From NCBI RefSeq assembly GCF_900115075.1, contig NZ_FOVG01000001.1:62001-126000 (forward strand): a DNA stretch of 64,000 nt, given 5' to 3'. A program made the position numbers and the translations under genes. A model generated the notes under the pieces. The model saw only the letters and a program-made list of their open reading frames with translations, ran no database searches and was not told where the DNA came from. Below are positions 33,925 to 43,151 of the stretch, in pieces. The DNA is from Candidatus Pantoea varia (GTDB lineage Bacteria > Pseudomonadota > Gammaproteobacteria > Enterobacterales > Enterobacteriaceae). The first letter of the stretch is position 1; the number at the start of each line of letters is the position of its first letter.

Positions 33925-35178
33925 ATGTTAAAGCGTGATATGAACATTGCCGATTACGATGCCGAATTGTGGCAGGCGATGGAGCAGGAGACAGTGCGTC
34001 AGGAAGAGCACATTGAACTGATTGCTTCTGAAAACTACACCAGCCCGCGTGTTATGCAGGCACAGGGTTCTCAGCTCACCAATAAATACGCTGAAGGGTA
34101 TCCGGGCAAACGCTACTATGGCGGCTGTGAGTACGTTGATATCGTTGAGCAGCTGGCCATCGACCGTGCAAAAGAGCTGTTTGGTGCCGATTACGCTAAC
34201 GTGCAGCCACACTCAGGTTCGCAGGCTAACTTCGCGGTTTACACTGCGCTGCTGCAGCCGGGAGATACTATCCTGGGGATGAACCTGGCGCACGGTGGAC
34301 ACCTGACTCACGGCTCACCGGTTAACCTTTCGGGTAAACTCTATAACGTGGTTGCTTACGGTATCGATGAGACCGGCAAAATTGACTACGACGAACTGGC
34401 TGAACTGGCGAAAACCCACAAGCCAAAAATGATCGTTGGCGGATTCTCAGCTTACTCCGGCGTCTGCGACTGGGCGAAAATGCGCGAAATCGCAGATAGT
34501 GTAGGTGCATGGCTGTTTGTAGACATGGCACATGTAGCCGGCCTGATTGCTGCAGACGTTTACCCAAGTCCAATCCCGCATGCACACGTCGTGACTTCTA
34601 CCACCCACAAAACGCTGGCAGGTCCGCGCGGTGGTATCATTCTGGCGAAAAACGGCGACGAAGATTTCTATAAGAAACTGAACTCAGCTGTCTTCCCTGG
34701 CGGTCAGGGCGGTCCTCTGATGCACGTTATCGCTGGTAAAGCGGTCGCGTTCAAAGAGGCGATGGAGCCGGAATTCAAAACCTACCAGCAGCAGGTGGCA
34801 AAAAACGCCAAAGCGATGGTTGAAGTGCTGATCGAGCGCGGCTATGACATCGTTTCTGGCGGCACCCATAATCATCTGTTCCTGATCGATCTGGTGAGCA
34901 AAAACCTGACCGGTAAAGAAGCCGATGCGGCGCTGGGCCGTGCCAACATCACGGTTAACAAGAACAGCGTACCTAACGATCCGAAAAGTCCCTTTGTCAC
35001 TTCCGGTATCCGTATTGGTACACCTGCTGTTACGCGTCGTGGTTTTAACGAAGCGGACGTGCGCGAACTGGCTGGCTGGATCGCCGATGTGCTGGATAAC
35101 GTCAATGACGAAGCGACCATTGAGCGCACTAAGAAGAAAGTGCTGGAAATCTGCAGCCGTCTGCCGGTCTACGCTTAA
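33925..35178 (+). CDS. glyA: Serine hydroxymethyltransferase
   Basis: PLP enzyme of 417 residues, the E. coli length, that interconverts serine and glycine and charges tetrahydrofolate. The PLP lysine is in [16 protein letters not shown]. The segments [13 protein letters not shown] and YYGGCEYVD are conserved. Frequent use of common codons fits high expression. It supplies one-carbon units and glycine for purine synthesis, which fits the shared PurR control with purL. Confidence 0.99.
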   Translation: MLKRDMNIADYDAELWQAMEQETVRQEEHIELIASENYTSPRVMQAQGSQLTNKYAEGYPGKRYYGGCEYVDIVEQLAIDRAKELFGADYANVQPHSGSQANFAVYTALLQPGDTILGMNLAHGGHLTHGSPVNLSGKLYNVVAYGIDETGKIDYDELAELAKTHKPKMIVGGFSAYSGVCDWAKMREIADSVGAWLFVDMAHVAGLIAADVYPSPIPHAHVVTSTTHKTLAGPRGGIILAKNGDEDFYKKLNSAVFPGGQGGPLMHVIAGKAVAFKEAMEPEFKTYQQQVAKNAKAMVEVLIERGYDIVSGGTHNHLFLIDLVSKNLTGKEADAALGRANITVNKNSVPNDPKSPFVTSGIRIGTPAVTRRGFNEADVRELAGWIADVLDNVNDEATIERTKKKVLEICSRLPVYA

Positions 35179-35205
35179 TCGTTAACCTGGTGTGAGACAG
35201 CATAC

Positions 35206-35232
35206 AAAGGATGGCATCAGCCATCCTTTTTT
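35206..35232 (+). terminator. glyA terminator
   Basis: A 10-bp stem AAAGGATGGC / GCCATCCTTT with an ATCA loop and a T run. Confidence 0.9.
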
Positions 35233-35306
35233 ATTGCCTGTCCCGCGGCGCTCTGCCAGAGTAGCGCCCACTCATGCTGCCAGGCAGCACACCTGCTGGA
35301 GGGAAT

Positions 35307-36455
35307 ATGGCAATCGGCTCCGCCAGATGGCTCGGATTAGGCTACTTCACTTACTTCTTCTGTTACGGCATCTATCTGCCATTCTGGGGCGTGTGGCTGA
35401 AAGGTACCGGCCTGGATGCTGAAAAGATTGGCCTGCTTCTTGGCTGTGGCATGGTGGCACGCTTTGCCGGCAGTCTGCTTATCGCTTCTCAGGTCAAAAA
35501 TCCTTCACGGTTGATTACGGCGCTGCGTCTGCTGGCGCTGATGACCTGCCTGTTCGCCGCCGGTTTCTGGGTGGGTGAGCAGTGGATGTGGCTGCTGACG
35601 GTCATGATCGGCTTTAACCTCTTTTTCTCGCCGCTGGTCCCGCTCAGCGATGCGCTGGCCGCGACCTGGACACAGCAGATTGGGCTGGCGTACGGGCCGG
35701 TCAGGCTGTGGGGATCGCTGGCCTTTGTGATCAGCTCGGCGTTAACCGGCGTGCTGGTCAGTGCTTACTCCTCTAACGCCATTCTGCTGCTGCTTTCCGT
35801 CGGTGTCATTTCTATGCTGGCGGGCATGATGCTGACACCCGCCACTCAGCCGCAGGGCAATGAGCGGCAGGGCGCTGCGGGCGGCGGCTGGCAGGTATGG
35901 CGTGCGTTGCTGCGTGAGAATGCAGTATGGCGATTCATGCTCTGCGTGACACTGCTGCAGGGCGCGCATGCCGCCTATTATGGCTTCAGCGCTATCTGGT
36001 GGCAGGAAAGCGGATATTCCGCTTCGACGGTGGGCTATCTCTGGTCGCTGGGCGTGGTGGCGGAGATCGTGGTGTTTGCCATGAGCAACCGGCTGTTCCG
36101 TCGCTGGAGCGCGCGCGATCTGCTGCTGCTGTCGGGCATCTGCGCACTGATTCGCTGGAGCCTGATGGGGGCCACGACCGCGCTGCCGCTGCTGATTGTG
36201 GCGCAAATCCTCCACTGTGGCAGCTTCACCGTCTGTCATCTGGCGGCGATGCGCTTTATCGCGGCGCGTCAGGGCGCGGAAGTGATCCGGCTGCAGTCGC
36301 TCTATTCCGCGCTGGCGATGGGCGGCGGTATTGCGATAATGACGATGATTTGTGGCGTGCTGTTCGCCCATCTGCAGGGACATCTGTTCTGGGTGATGGC
36401 GCTGGTCGCGCTGCCTGCACTGTTCCTGCGTCCGGGCTACGACTCCAGTAAATAA
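35307..36455 (+). CDS. hcaT: MFS transporter, HcaT family
   Basis: Major facilitator protein of 382 residues, strongly similar throughout to E. coli HcaT (379 aa), the putative 3-phenylpropionate importer. Twelve membrane segments are predicted. Conserved stretches include GYFTYFFCYGIYLPFWGVWLKG, IGFNLFFSPLVPLSDALA and QILHCGSFTVCHLAAMRFIAARQG. I chose ATG 35307 with a GGAGGG Shine-Dalgarno. The hca dioxygenase genes that accompany it in E. coli are not here, so the substrate may differ. Its 3' end overlaps csiE by 19 bp. Confidence 0.88.
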   Translation: MAIGSARWLGLGYFTYFFCYGIYLPFWGVWLKGTGLDAEKIGLLLGCGMVARFAGSLLIASQVKNPSRLITALRLLALMTCLFAAGFWVGEQWMWLLTVMIGFNLFFSPLVPLSDALAATWTQQIGLAYGPVRLWGSLAFVISSALTGVLVSAYSSNAILLLLSVGVISMLAGMMLTPATQPQGNERQGAAGGGWQVWRALLRENAVWRFMLCVTLLQGAHAAYYGFSAIWWQESGYSASTVGYLWSLGVVAEIVVFAMSNRLFRRWSARDLLLLSGICALIRWSLMGATTALPLLIVAQILHCGSFTVCHLAAMRFIAARQGAEVIRLQSLYSALAMGGGIAIMTMICGVLFAHLQGHLFWVMALVALPALFLRPGYDSSK

Positions 36456-37705
36456 CGAATGCGCTGCTGATGGTGTAGCGTCAGCGGCAGTTCCGCATGC
36501 ACCAGCGGCGGAGAGAACAAGGGCAGCGAGGTCGGGTAGGGCGAAATGATGATGTCCACATCCCGCGGTGCGCCATCCTGCTGAAACTGCTTAACGTCCT
36601 GATAGGTGATATTGATCGGCAGCAGCGTGATCTCACGGATCTGCTGCTCCACTTCCTGCTCCAGATCGGCATCGTCGCCGGTCAGGATCAGCACCTGCTT
36701 CTCCTGCAGCGCATTCTCCTGCATCAGCCATGCACCAAAAATAATGGTGACTAAGCTCACCTCTTCCGGCGTAAAAGCGATGTTGTAGTGCTGCTCAAAA
36801 GCCTGAAGTGCCTCATGCGTCGTGCGCAGCAGGCGAGGATAGAGGCGGCTGACATCCAGAGCCACACTATTGTCGATACCGATATTGAAGTGAGTGCGAT
36901 CCAGCGCCTGCGCCAGATGCGGATAGAGCTGGTGCAGCAGTTCGTCGCGGTCAGCAAAGGTGATCCCGGCGCAGGCTTCAAAATCATTAATCAGCTGCTG
37001 GGTCGCGTTCATTAACTGCTGCTCAGCAGGATGCGCAATCGCGTCCACAACCGGCGTATGGATCTGGCTGAACAGCAGCGTCCAGAAGTCGGCTTCGCTG
37101 ACGGGCGGGGCGATGTGGCAACGTTTGCGCCAGTGGTAAATCACATCCTCGGCGGCCTGCCGCTCAGGCTTCTGTTGCAGCCAGAGACACTGCGCCTCGC
37201 TGAACAGCACTGGCTGACGCTGGCACAACCCATACTTCATAAAAATCTGCAGAAACAGCCGGTCTCGTTCGCTGAAGTCACGCTTCAGACGCAGGCTGCA
37301 GTGCTGTATCAGTGCCTGTAAATTGGTCTCATCCCACAGCGCTTTCTCAATCTTCATGACTTTCAGGCGCTGACGCAGAGGAGCGGCAAAATGCTCGCAG
37401 ACGAAGTCTTGCGATAAACGCAGACTGCGACGCAGGTTGTGCAGCAGACAGAGGCGCCGATCCAACTCTGTTCCATGAAGACGAAAGCTGCCATCCACCA
37501 TCTGGTGCAATTCCAGCTGGTGATATCGCTGTATCTCAAGGCCCACATCCGCGATATCCTGTCGGGCAACGGCAGGATCGACGCCATTCAGCTGGCAGAC
37601 TTTTTCAAGCGTAAGCAAAGGTGTCGGCAGAAACAGCAGCAATAAAAGATGGCACTGACGCTGTGAACGGGAGAAGAGTGGTGCCAAAGGGGTAGCAGAA
37701 CTCAT
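36437..37705 (-). CDS. csiE: Stationary-phase inducible protein CsiE
   Basis: Protein of ~422 residues (426 in E. coli), containing PTS-regulation-domain (PRD) like segments (~60–330) with conserved His and LYPHLAQALDRTHFNIGIDN and SVALDVSRLYPRLLRTTHEAL. In E. coli it is induced in stationary phase under sigma-S and cAMP-CRP; its function is unknown. The N-terminal winged-helix antiterminator domain is weak. I chose ATG 37705; an in-frame TTG lies one codon before. The convergent hcaT overlaps its last codons. Confidence 0.87.
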   Translation of the reverse strand: MSSATPLAPLFSRSQRQCHLLLLLFLPTPLLTLEKVCQLNGVDPAVARQDIADVGLEIQRYHQLELHQMVDGSFRLHGTELDRRLCLLHNLRRSLRLSQDFVCEHFAAPLRQRLKVMKIEKALWDETNLQALIQHCSLRLKRDFSERDRLFLQIFMKYGLCQRQPVLFSEAQCLWLQQKPERQAAEDVIYHWRKRCHIAPPVSEADFWTLLFSQIHTPVVDAIAHPAEQQLMNATQQLINDFEACAGITFADRDELLHQLYPHLAQALDRTHFNIGIDNSVALDVSRLYPRLLRTTHEALQAFEQHYNIAFTPEEVSLVTIIFGAWLMQENALQEKQVLILTGDDADLEQEVEQQIREITLLPINITYQDVKQFQQDGAPRDVDIIISPYPTSLPLFSPPLVHAELPLTLHHQQRIRYLLES

Positions 37706-37839
37706 CAATCAGATTTCCAGCAGGCTATTTTGAGCTAAGAATAGTCAACCCGGTCAGCGCCTGCGCGGTTTACGCGGTTTATTTGCCGGAGGTTTAAGGC
37801 GGGTCACATAATTTTGTTACTTATCGATCCTTTTAATCG

Positions 37840-37862
37840 GAAACGTTACTTTATAACATGAT
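37840..37862 (+). promoter_or_regulatory. Zur-like operator at the metal-transport operon
   Basis: GAAACGTTAC-TTTATAACAT plus GAT matches about 16 of 23 positions of the enterobacterial Zur consensus (GAAATGTTAT-A-NTATAACATTTC), including the core inverted repeat GTTA/TAAC. It overlaps the first codons of the downstream gene, which is unusual. A LacI-type site (GGAAACGTTAC) is a weaker alternative reading. Confidence 0.42.
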
Positions 37863-38487
37863 GAAACGCGCACTCTTTGCTCTGTTAATGGTATTAAGTC
37901 CGGCTTTGCTGGCACATCCTCACAGCTTCATCGATATGAAAACGGAACTGGTGGTGCAGGGCGATACCTTTACCGGATTAAAGATGACCTGGACCATGGA
38001 TGAAATTACCTCCGCCGATCTGTTGTATGACGCGGGCGACGCAAAACCCGGCAGCGTGGTGTGGAAAAAACTGGCGGCGGGCGTGATGGCGAACGTGCTG
38101 GGCCAGCACTACTTTTCAGAAATCTGGCACAACCAACAGCGGGTAAAGTTTTTGAATCTGCCAACGGAATACAACCTTTCACGTAACGGCCACAAAGCCG
38201 TGCTGGAATTTATTCTGCCGCTGGCAGAACCCCCAAAACTGTCTGGCCAGCGCTTTGAAATCCTGACCTTTGATCCCACCTACTTCGTCGACATGTTCTA
38301 CGACAATCCCGGCGCGTTAACGCTACCATCGGCGCTGCAGACGCGCTGCCAGTTTGCCCTTAATACGCCAAAGCCCAACGACTCCCTGAAGCAATATGCC
38401 CTATCGCTGGATAAAGCGGATGCCCCGGCCGAAGAGATGGATCTGGGGCGCCAGTTCGCACAGACGGTGGTGCTGACATGTCAGTGA
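37858..38487 (+). CDS. DUF1007 family exported protein
   Basis: Protein of 209 residues with a signal peptide (ALFALLMVLSPALLA, cleaved near residue 19). The mature N-terminus begins HPHSFIDMKTEL, a His-rich metal-site-like start typical of DUF1007 (COG3683). WTMDEITSADLLYD and FDPTYFVDMFYD are family features. Its role is not established. It is almost always next to a NicO/RcnA-type transporter, as here (10-bp overlap), so a periplasmic metal-handling partner is likely. The Shine-Dalgarno is poor and a Zur-like box covers the start. Confidence 0.85.
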   Translation: MMKRALFALLMVLSPALLAHPHSFIDMKTELVVQGDTFTGLKMTWTMDEITSADLLYDAGDAKPGSVVWKKLAAGVMANVLGQHYFSEIWHNQQRVKFLNLPTEYNLSRNGHKAVLEFILPLAEPPKLSGQRFEILTFDPTYFVDMFYDNPGALTLPSALQTRCQFALNTPKPNDSLKQYALSLDKADAPAEEMDLGRQFAQTVVLTCQ

Positions 38488-39464
38488 TCTCCACACCCTT
38501 ACGGGCCACCCGACTCTGGCCACTCTGGCTGATAGCAGGACTCTTCCTCGGCGGCGCGCTGCTGGTCTGGCTTTACTGGTCGCAGATTCTGCTGCAGAGC
38601 GTGCTGTGGCAGAAAGATCTGCATCGGCAGATGACCCAGTTATTACAGCAGGTGGCGGAAGAGCCCCACAACGCTGGCATGTCACTGGTGATATTCAGTC
38701 TGCTCTATGGCGTGCTGCATGCGCTGGGTCCGGGCCACGGTAAAGTGGTGATCTCAACTTTTCTGGCGACCCACCCGAGCCGCGTAAAAACCAGTATCAG
38801 GCTGACGCTACTCGCCTCACTGCTTCAGGGGTCAGTGGCGATTGTGCTGGTGACGCTGATGCTGGTGGTGCTGAAAACGTCGTCGCGGCAGCTGCATCTC
38901 AGTAGTTTCTGGCTGGAAAAGGGCAGTTATCTGCTGGTGATCGGGCTGGGTGTGATGATCGGGTATCGGGCGCTGCGTTCACTGTGGCTGACATTGCGTC
39001 CACGGCCAGCTCCGGTATTTCGCGCCTTCCAGCCCCATCCTCACCATCAGCATGATGAGCATTGTGGCTGTGGACATGCGCATCTCCCGACGCCGCAGCA
39101 GATGAGCGGCAACATCAGCTGGAAAACCCAGCTGCTGGTGGTGGTGTCGATGGGATTACGTCCCTGTTCCGGCGCGATTATGATGCTGCTGTTTGCCAAA
39201 GTCATTGGCGTTTATCGCTGGGGGATTCTTTCTGCGGCGGTGATGGCGCTGGGCACGGCACTGACCATTTCGGCGATTGGCCTGCTGGTGCAGCAGGCGC
39301 GCGCGGTGGCGCAACGGCTGGCACAGCCTGGTGCTGGCTCAGGCATGACGCGATGGCTGATGCCTGTTCTGGCCTTAACCGGCAGCCTGATTTTAATCGT
39401 GGCGGGTATCGCATTATGGCAGTCAGCGCAGCTGACGCTCGGCGGCGGAATTCGACCTTTCTGA
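38478..39464 (+). CDS. NicO/RcnA-type nickel-cobalt (or zinc) transporter
   Basis: Inner-membrane protein of 328 residues with ~6–7 helices. It has the family motif YGVLHALGPGHGKVVISTFL (~78–97) and a second motif GLRPCSGAIMMLLFAK. A cytosolic or periplasmic loop at 187–202 is very rich in His and Cys (HPHHQHDEHCGCGHAH) and is a likely metal-binding site. It starts inside DUF1007, which implies coupled translation. RcnA of E. coli exports Ni and Co; whether this one imports or exports, and which metal, cannot be read from sequence. No RcnR-type regulator is adjacent. Confidence 0.85.
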   Translation: MSVISTPLRATRLWPLWLIAGLFLGGALLVWLYWSQILLQSVLWQKDLHRQMTQLLQQVAEEPHNAGMSLVIFSLLYGVLHALGPGHGKVVISTFLATHPSRVKTSIRLTLLASLLQGSVAIVLVTLMLVVLKTSSRQLHLSSFWLEKGSYLLVIGLGVMIGYRALRSLWLTLRPRPAPVFRAFQPHPHHQHDEHCGCGHAHLPTPQQMSGNISWKTQLLVVVSMGLRPCSGAIMMLLFAKVIGVYRWGILSAAVMALGTALTISAIGLLVQQARAVAQRLAQPGAGSGMTRWLMPVLALTGSLILIVAGIALWQSAQLTLGGGIRPF

Positions 39465-39581
39465 AAACAAACGTAGCGGAAATAAAATGGCCGCTGCGTT
39501 CTTCTCTTCGTTAATTATCTTTAAATTCACCTCGTTAATTTTTTCTCTTGATTGTTTAGTGGAGAAATAACACTTCCCTGT

Positions 39582-39588
39582 CTACGCT
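39582..39588 (+). promoter_or_regulatory. Sigma-S-like −10 element
   Basis: CTACGCT followed by GTTAA resembles the extended sigma-S −10 (CTATACT-TAA). No clear −35. It lies 81 bp before the membrane-protein start at 39669; a small ACGGC/GCCGT hairpin follows in the leader. Confidence 0.4.
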
Positions 39589-39668
39589 GTTAATACCAAA
39601 ACGGCATTCCGCCGTCGGGATGATAAAAGACCTGGACAGCTTTCTTTTTATTGCGAGGAGTATATTTC

Positions 39669-40682
39669 ATGGCTGATACCCGTATTAATAATGGCTACAC
39701 CGAAACGGTGGCGACCGGGCCCGCTGGATTACCGCTGAAGCGTATTTCCTGGAGCGCCGTGTTTGCCGGTGTCATTTGTGCGTTAATCGTTCACATCATC
39801 CTGACGCTGCTGGGAACAGCCATTGGTGCTACTACCATTGATCCGATGAAAGAACAGAATCCTCTTGACGGCCTGGGCACTGGCGCACTGGTCTGGACGG
39901 CCATTGAAATGCTGGTCGCGATGGCGGCAGGGAGTTATGTTGCCGGTCGACTGGCTCAGCGAGAAGGCGCACTGCACGGCTTACTGATGTTTGGCCTTAG
40001 CACAATTTTCACTATTTACCTGGCTATTACGCTGGCAACCAGTGTATTAGGTGGCGCGATGAATATTGTGGGTTCAGGTTTCCAGGCGCTGGGTAGTGGT
40101 ATTTCCGCTGCTGCGCCTTCGGTTACTCAAATGGCAAAACAAAAACTGCAGGAGAATAATATTAATTTAGATAACCTGCAGAACGAACTGGAAACGACAT
40201 TACGTCAGACCGGTAAACCGGAATTACAACCAGAGAATTTGAAGCAGGACGCAAATAAAGAAGCGCAGAGTGCAGAAAACCAGGCTACCAATACAGCGAA
40301 CCATCCGCAGACAGCTGATACTGATCTGACGAACTGGGTTAAAGGTGTCATGGATCGTCATTCAGATACCCTGCAGGCAGCCGATCGTGATGCGCTGAAA
40401 AACATTATCAAAGCGCGTACCGGTAAAAGCGATCAGGAAGTGGATCAGATCGTTGCCAAAACTGAGCAGAGCTATCAGCAGGCCGTTCAGAAGTATCAGG
40501 AATTGAAACAGCAGGCTGAACAGAAAGCGCGTGAAGCCGGTGAGAAAGCCGCTGCTGCAACCGCTAAAGCAAGCTGGTATGCCCTGATTCTGCTGATTAT
40601 CGAAGCCGTACTGGCCGGTGTAATGGGTATGGTAGGTCGTCGTACTCAGCCCCGTCAGGTGCTGACACACGAACGTCGTTAA
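39669..40682 (+). CDS. Uncharacterised membrane protein with coiled coil
   Basis: Protein of 337 residues that I do not recognise by name. Three hydrophobic segments lie near the N-terminus (~27–55, ~75–95, ~101–130), rich in Gly and Ala. A polar, Gln/Asn/Lys-rich region (~140–300) contains a Glu/Lys/Gln coiled coil (QKYQELKQQAEQKAREAGEK). One C-terminal membrane helix (WYALILLIIEAVLAGVMGMVG) is followed by a basic tail. GAGGAG lies 9 bp before ATG 39669. It is monocistronic with its own terminator. A sigma-S-like promoter suggests a stress-induced envelope protein. Confidence 0.85.
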   Translation: MADTRINNGYTETVATGPAGLPLKRISWSAVFAGVICALIVHIILTLLGTAIGATTIDPMKEQNPLDGLGTGALVWTAIEMLVAMAAGSYVAGRLAQREGALHGLLMFGLSTIFTIYLAITLATSVLGGAMNIVGSGFQALGSGISAAAPSVTQMAKQKLQENNINLDNLQNELETTLRQTGKPELQPENLKQDANKEAQSAENQATNTANHPQTADTDLTNWVKGVMDRHSDTLQAADRDALKNIIKARTGKSDQEVDQIVAKTEQSYQQAVQKYQELKQQAEQKAREAGEKAAAATAKASWYALILLIIEAVLAGVMGMVGRRTQPRQVLTHERR

Positions 40683-40704
40683 CCATCACTGAATGACAGG
40701 TAAC

Positions 40705-40735
40705 AAAAAAGGCGGCTGATAAGCCGCCTTTCTCT
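40705..40735. terminator. Terminator between the membrane protein and suhB
   Basis: Stem AAGGCGGCT / AGCCGCCTT with a GATA loop and an A run on the left; convergent genes share it. Confidence 0.85.
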
Positions 40736-40745
40736 GGACTGAACC

Positions 40746-41549
40746 TTAGCGTTTTAAGGCTTCGCTCAGCTCATCACGCATGTTCGACAGCATCGATTTT
40801 ACTACGCGTGGGTTACCCGCGACCAGGTTACCTGACAGCAGGTAGCCGTGATTACCGGTAAAGTCAGTGACCAGACCGCCCGCTTCGCGAACCAGCAGTT
40901 CACCCGCCGCAAAATCCCACGGCTTCAGGCCAATCTCAAAATAGCCATCTACGCGACCGGCAGCCACATAGGCCAGATCCAGCGCAGCAGAACCGGTGCG
41001 ACGGAAATCAGCACACTGGGTAAAGAGTTTAGTCATGATATTCATGTAAGCAGGTGCGTGCTGCTTCATTTTGAACGGGAAGCCGGTCGCCAGAACGGTG
41101 CCATCCAGATCGCGTGCTGTGCTGCCACGCAGACGATAGCCATTCAGCTGAGCGCCCTGACCACGTGAAGAGGTGAACAGTTCGTTGCGCATGGGATCGT
41201 AAACGACAGCGACTTCAGTGCGGCCTTTAATGCGCACAGCGATCGAAACAGCAAAGTGAGGTAGACGTTTGATGAAGTTGGAGGTGCCATCCAGCGGATC
41301 GATAACCCATTGTACGTCCTGATCTTCGCCCGCCAGTTCACCGCTTTCTTCAGTGATGATGGTGTGTTTCGGGTAAGATTTATGAATGATTTCGATAATC
41401 AGGCGTTCTGCTTCGCGGTCAACATTAGTTACGAAGTCGTTGCTGCCTTTCTGGCTGGCTTCGACAGCGTCCGGGGTTTCATAATATTTGGCAATTAAAT
41501 TTCCGGCCTTGCGCGCTGCGCGCACGGCAATGTTGAGCATTGGATGCAT
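40746..41549 (-). CDS. suhB: Inositol-1-monophosphatase SuhB
   Basis: Protein of 267 residues, the E. coli length. The Mg-binding motifs EESGELAG, WVIDPLDGTSNFI and KPWDFAAGELLVREAGG are intact. In E. coli SuhB also joins the Nus antitermination complex on rRNA operons and helps 30S maturation. It is divergent from trmJ. Confidence 0.98.
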   Translation of the reverse strand: MHPMLNIAVRAARKAGNLIAKYYETPDAVEASQKGSNDFVTNVDREAERLIIEIIHKSYPKHTIITEESGELAGEDQDVQWVIDPLDGTSNFIKRLPHFAVSIAVRIKGRTEVAVVYDPMRNELFTSSRGQGAQLNGYRLRGSTARDLDGTVLATGFPFKMKQHAPAYMNIMTKLFTQCADFRRTGSAALDLAYVAAGRVDGYFEIGLKPWDFAAGELLVREAGGLVTDFTGNHGYLLSGNLVAGNPRVVKSMLSNMRDELSEALKR

Positions 41550-41682
41550 CGGTATCTCTCGCTGGATGTTAAAGAACGGGGAAAACGGCGCGGAGTATAG
41601 CAGCGTGTTCGGTAAATGTCCTGCTTTATGTTAAGATTCTCTCTACTGATTTTTACTGACCCGTTTCTGAGTATCCCTAATC

Positions 41683-42435
41683 ATGTTGCAAAATATTCGT
41701 ATCGTGCTGGTCGAGACTTCTCATACCGGTAACATGGGCTCCGTTGCGCGCGCCATGAAAACCATGGGCTTAACCAATCTCTTTCTGGTTAATCCGCTGG
41801 TCAAGCCTGACTCACAGGCGATCTCCCTGGCCGCCGGCGCCAGTGACGTTATCGGCGACGCAAAAATCGTCGACTCGCTGGATGAGGCGATTGCCGGATG
41901 CAGTCTGGTGGTCGGCACCAGTGCTCGTTCCCGTTCGCTGCCCTGGCCGATGCTGGATGCGCGTGAATGCGGCGTGAAAAGCGTGGAAGAGGGCCAGCAG
42001 GCTCCGGTCGCGCTGGTCTTTGGTCGTGAACGCGTCGGCCTGACCAACGAAGAGTTGCAGAAGTGTCACTATCACGTCGCGATCCAGGCCAACCCGGAAT
42101 ACAGCTCGCTGAACCTGGCGATGGCGGTTCAGATTATTGCCTATGAAGTGCGCATGGCGTGGTTACAGTCGCAGGAACAGGCCAGCACGGCACCGAAGTA
42201 TGAAGAGTCCCCTTATCCGCTGGTAGATGACCTTGAGCGCTTCTATCAGCATATGGAGCAGATGATGCTGAACAGCGGCTTTATCCGTGAAGCTAATCCA
42301 GGCCAGGTGATGAGCAAACTGCGTCGTCTTTACACCCGCGCGCGTCCGGAACGAGATGAACTCAACATCCTGCGCGGCATGCTTTCGTCGTTTGAAAAGC
42401 GTAAAAACGAGAAAAAAGAAGCAGATAATAGTTGA
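41683..42435 (+). CDS. trmJ: tRNA (cytidine/uridine-32-2'-O-)-methyltransferase
   Basis: SPOUT-class enzyme of 250 residues (246 in E. coli) that methylates the ribose of C/U32 in tRNAs. The N-terminal [21 protein letters not shown], the SAM-knot motifs [15 protein letters not shown] and [15 protein letters not shown], and a C-terminal helical extension are present. Its last 8 bases coincide with the first of three IscR-type sites that control the next gene. Confidence 0.97.
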   Translation: MLQNIRIVLVETSHTGNMGSVARAMKTMGLTNLFLVNPLVKPDSQAISLAAGASDVIGDAKIVDSLDEAIAGCSLVVGTSARSRSLPWPMLDARECGVKSVEEGQQAPVALVFGRERVGLTNEELQKCHYHVAIQANPEYSSLNLAMAVQIIAYEVRMAWLQSQEQASTAPKYEESPYPLVDDLERFYQHMEQMMLNSGFIREANPGQVMSKLRRLYTRARPERDELNILRGMLSSFEKRKNEKKEADNS

Positions 42436-42502
42436 GTGAATTACCAGGTTAAATACCTGACTAATTTACCAGGTTAAATAGTTGACCAAATTACTCGGGA
42501 AT
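42428..42502 (+). promoter_or_regulatory. Three contiguous IscR type-1 sites before iscR
   Basis: Three head-to-tail 25-bp copies lie at 42428–42452, 42453–42477 and 42478–42502. They begin ATAGTTGAG, ATACCTGAC and ATAGTTGAC; the first two share the ending TTACCAGGTTAA. Each resembles the type-1 [2Fe-2S]-IscR consensus (ATASYYGACT at the left half). The third copy contains a −35-like TTGACC. Expected effect: autorepression of iscR–iscS by cluster-loaded IscR. Confidence 0.75.
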
Positions 42503-42565
42503 GGCAGACTTCAAAGCATCTGTTGCTAATCCTCCGATAACCGGACGCTATTGAGGTCGTACGCT

Positions 42566-43063
42566 ATGAGACTGACATCCAAAGGACGTTATGCCGTTAC
42601 TGCAATGCTGGACGTTGCCCTTCACTCCCATGAAGGTCCGGTCCCGCTGGCGGATATTTCCGAGCGTCAGGGCATTTCGCTCTCCTACCTGGAGCAGTTA
42701 TTCTCCCGACTGCGTAAAAATGGTCTGGTTTCCAGCGTACGTGGCCCAGGCGGCGGTTATCTGTTGGGTAAAGAGTCAAACACCATCTCTGTCGGTGAAG
42801 TGATCACCGCCGTAGATGAGTCGGTTGATGCGACCAAATGCCAGGGCAAAGAAGGCTGCCAGGGCGGCGAGCGTTGTCTGACTCACGTGCTGTGGCGCGA
42901 TCTGAGCGTGCGCATCAGTGACTTCCTGAACAATATTACGCTGGCTGAGCTGGTGAATAATCAGGAGATCCTGGATGTGGCGGATCGTCAGAATGCGATC
43001 GATAATCGTCGCTTCCAGAGCCCGCGTTCGCAGGAAATTAACGTCAACCAACGCGCCTCGTAA
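42566..43063 (+). CDS. iscR: Fe-S cluster regulator IscR
   Basis: Rrf2-family repressor of 165 residues (162 in E. coli). The winged helix-turn-helix ([16 protein letters not shown]…[30 protein letters not shown]) is intact. The [2Fe-2S] ligands C92, C98, C104 and H107 ([16 protein letters not shown]) are all kept. I chose ATG 42566, the homologous start. It is followed 88 bp later by iscS, but not by iscU or later isc genes. Confidence 0.97.
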   Translation: MRLTSKGRYAVTAMLDVALHSHEGPVPLADISERQGISLSYLEQLFSRLRKNGLVSSVRGPGGGYLLGKESNTISVGEVITAVDESVDATKCQGKEGCQGGERCLTHVLWRDLSVRISDFLNNITLAELVNNQEILDVADRQNAIDNRRFQSPRSQEINVNQRAS

Positions 43064-43151
43064 TCCCCGCTGTTCCGGCCCTTACTGCTAACGCGGACAG
43101 GGCCGAATCTGCTATAAAGACGTATGATTTTTTATACGGAGCTGTAGCGCA

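Noticed and set aside
37839..37850. GGAAACGTTAC as a PurR or Cra operator
   Set aside because: Only the left half fits those palindromes, while the wider GTTA…TAAC symmetry fits Zur better.
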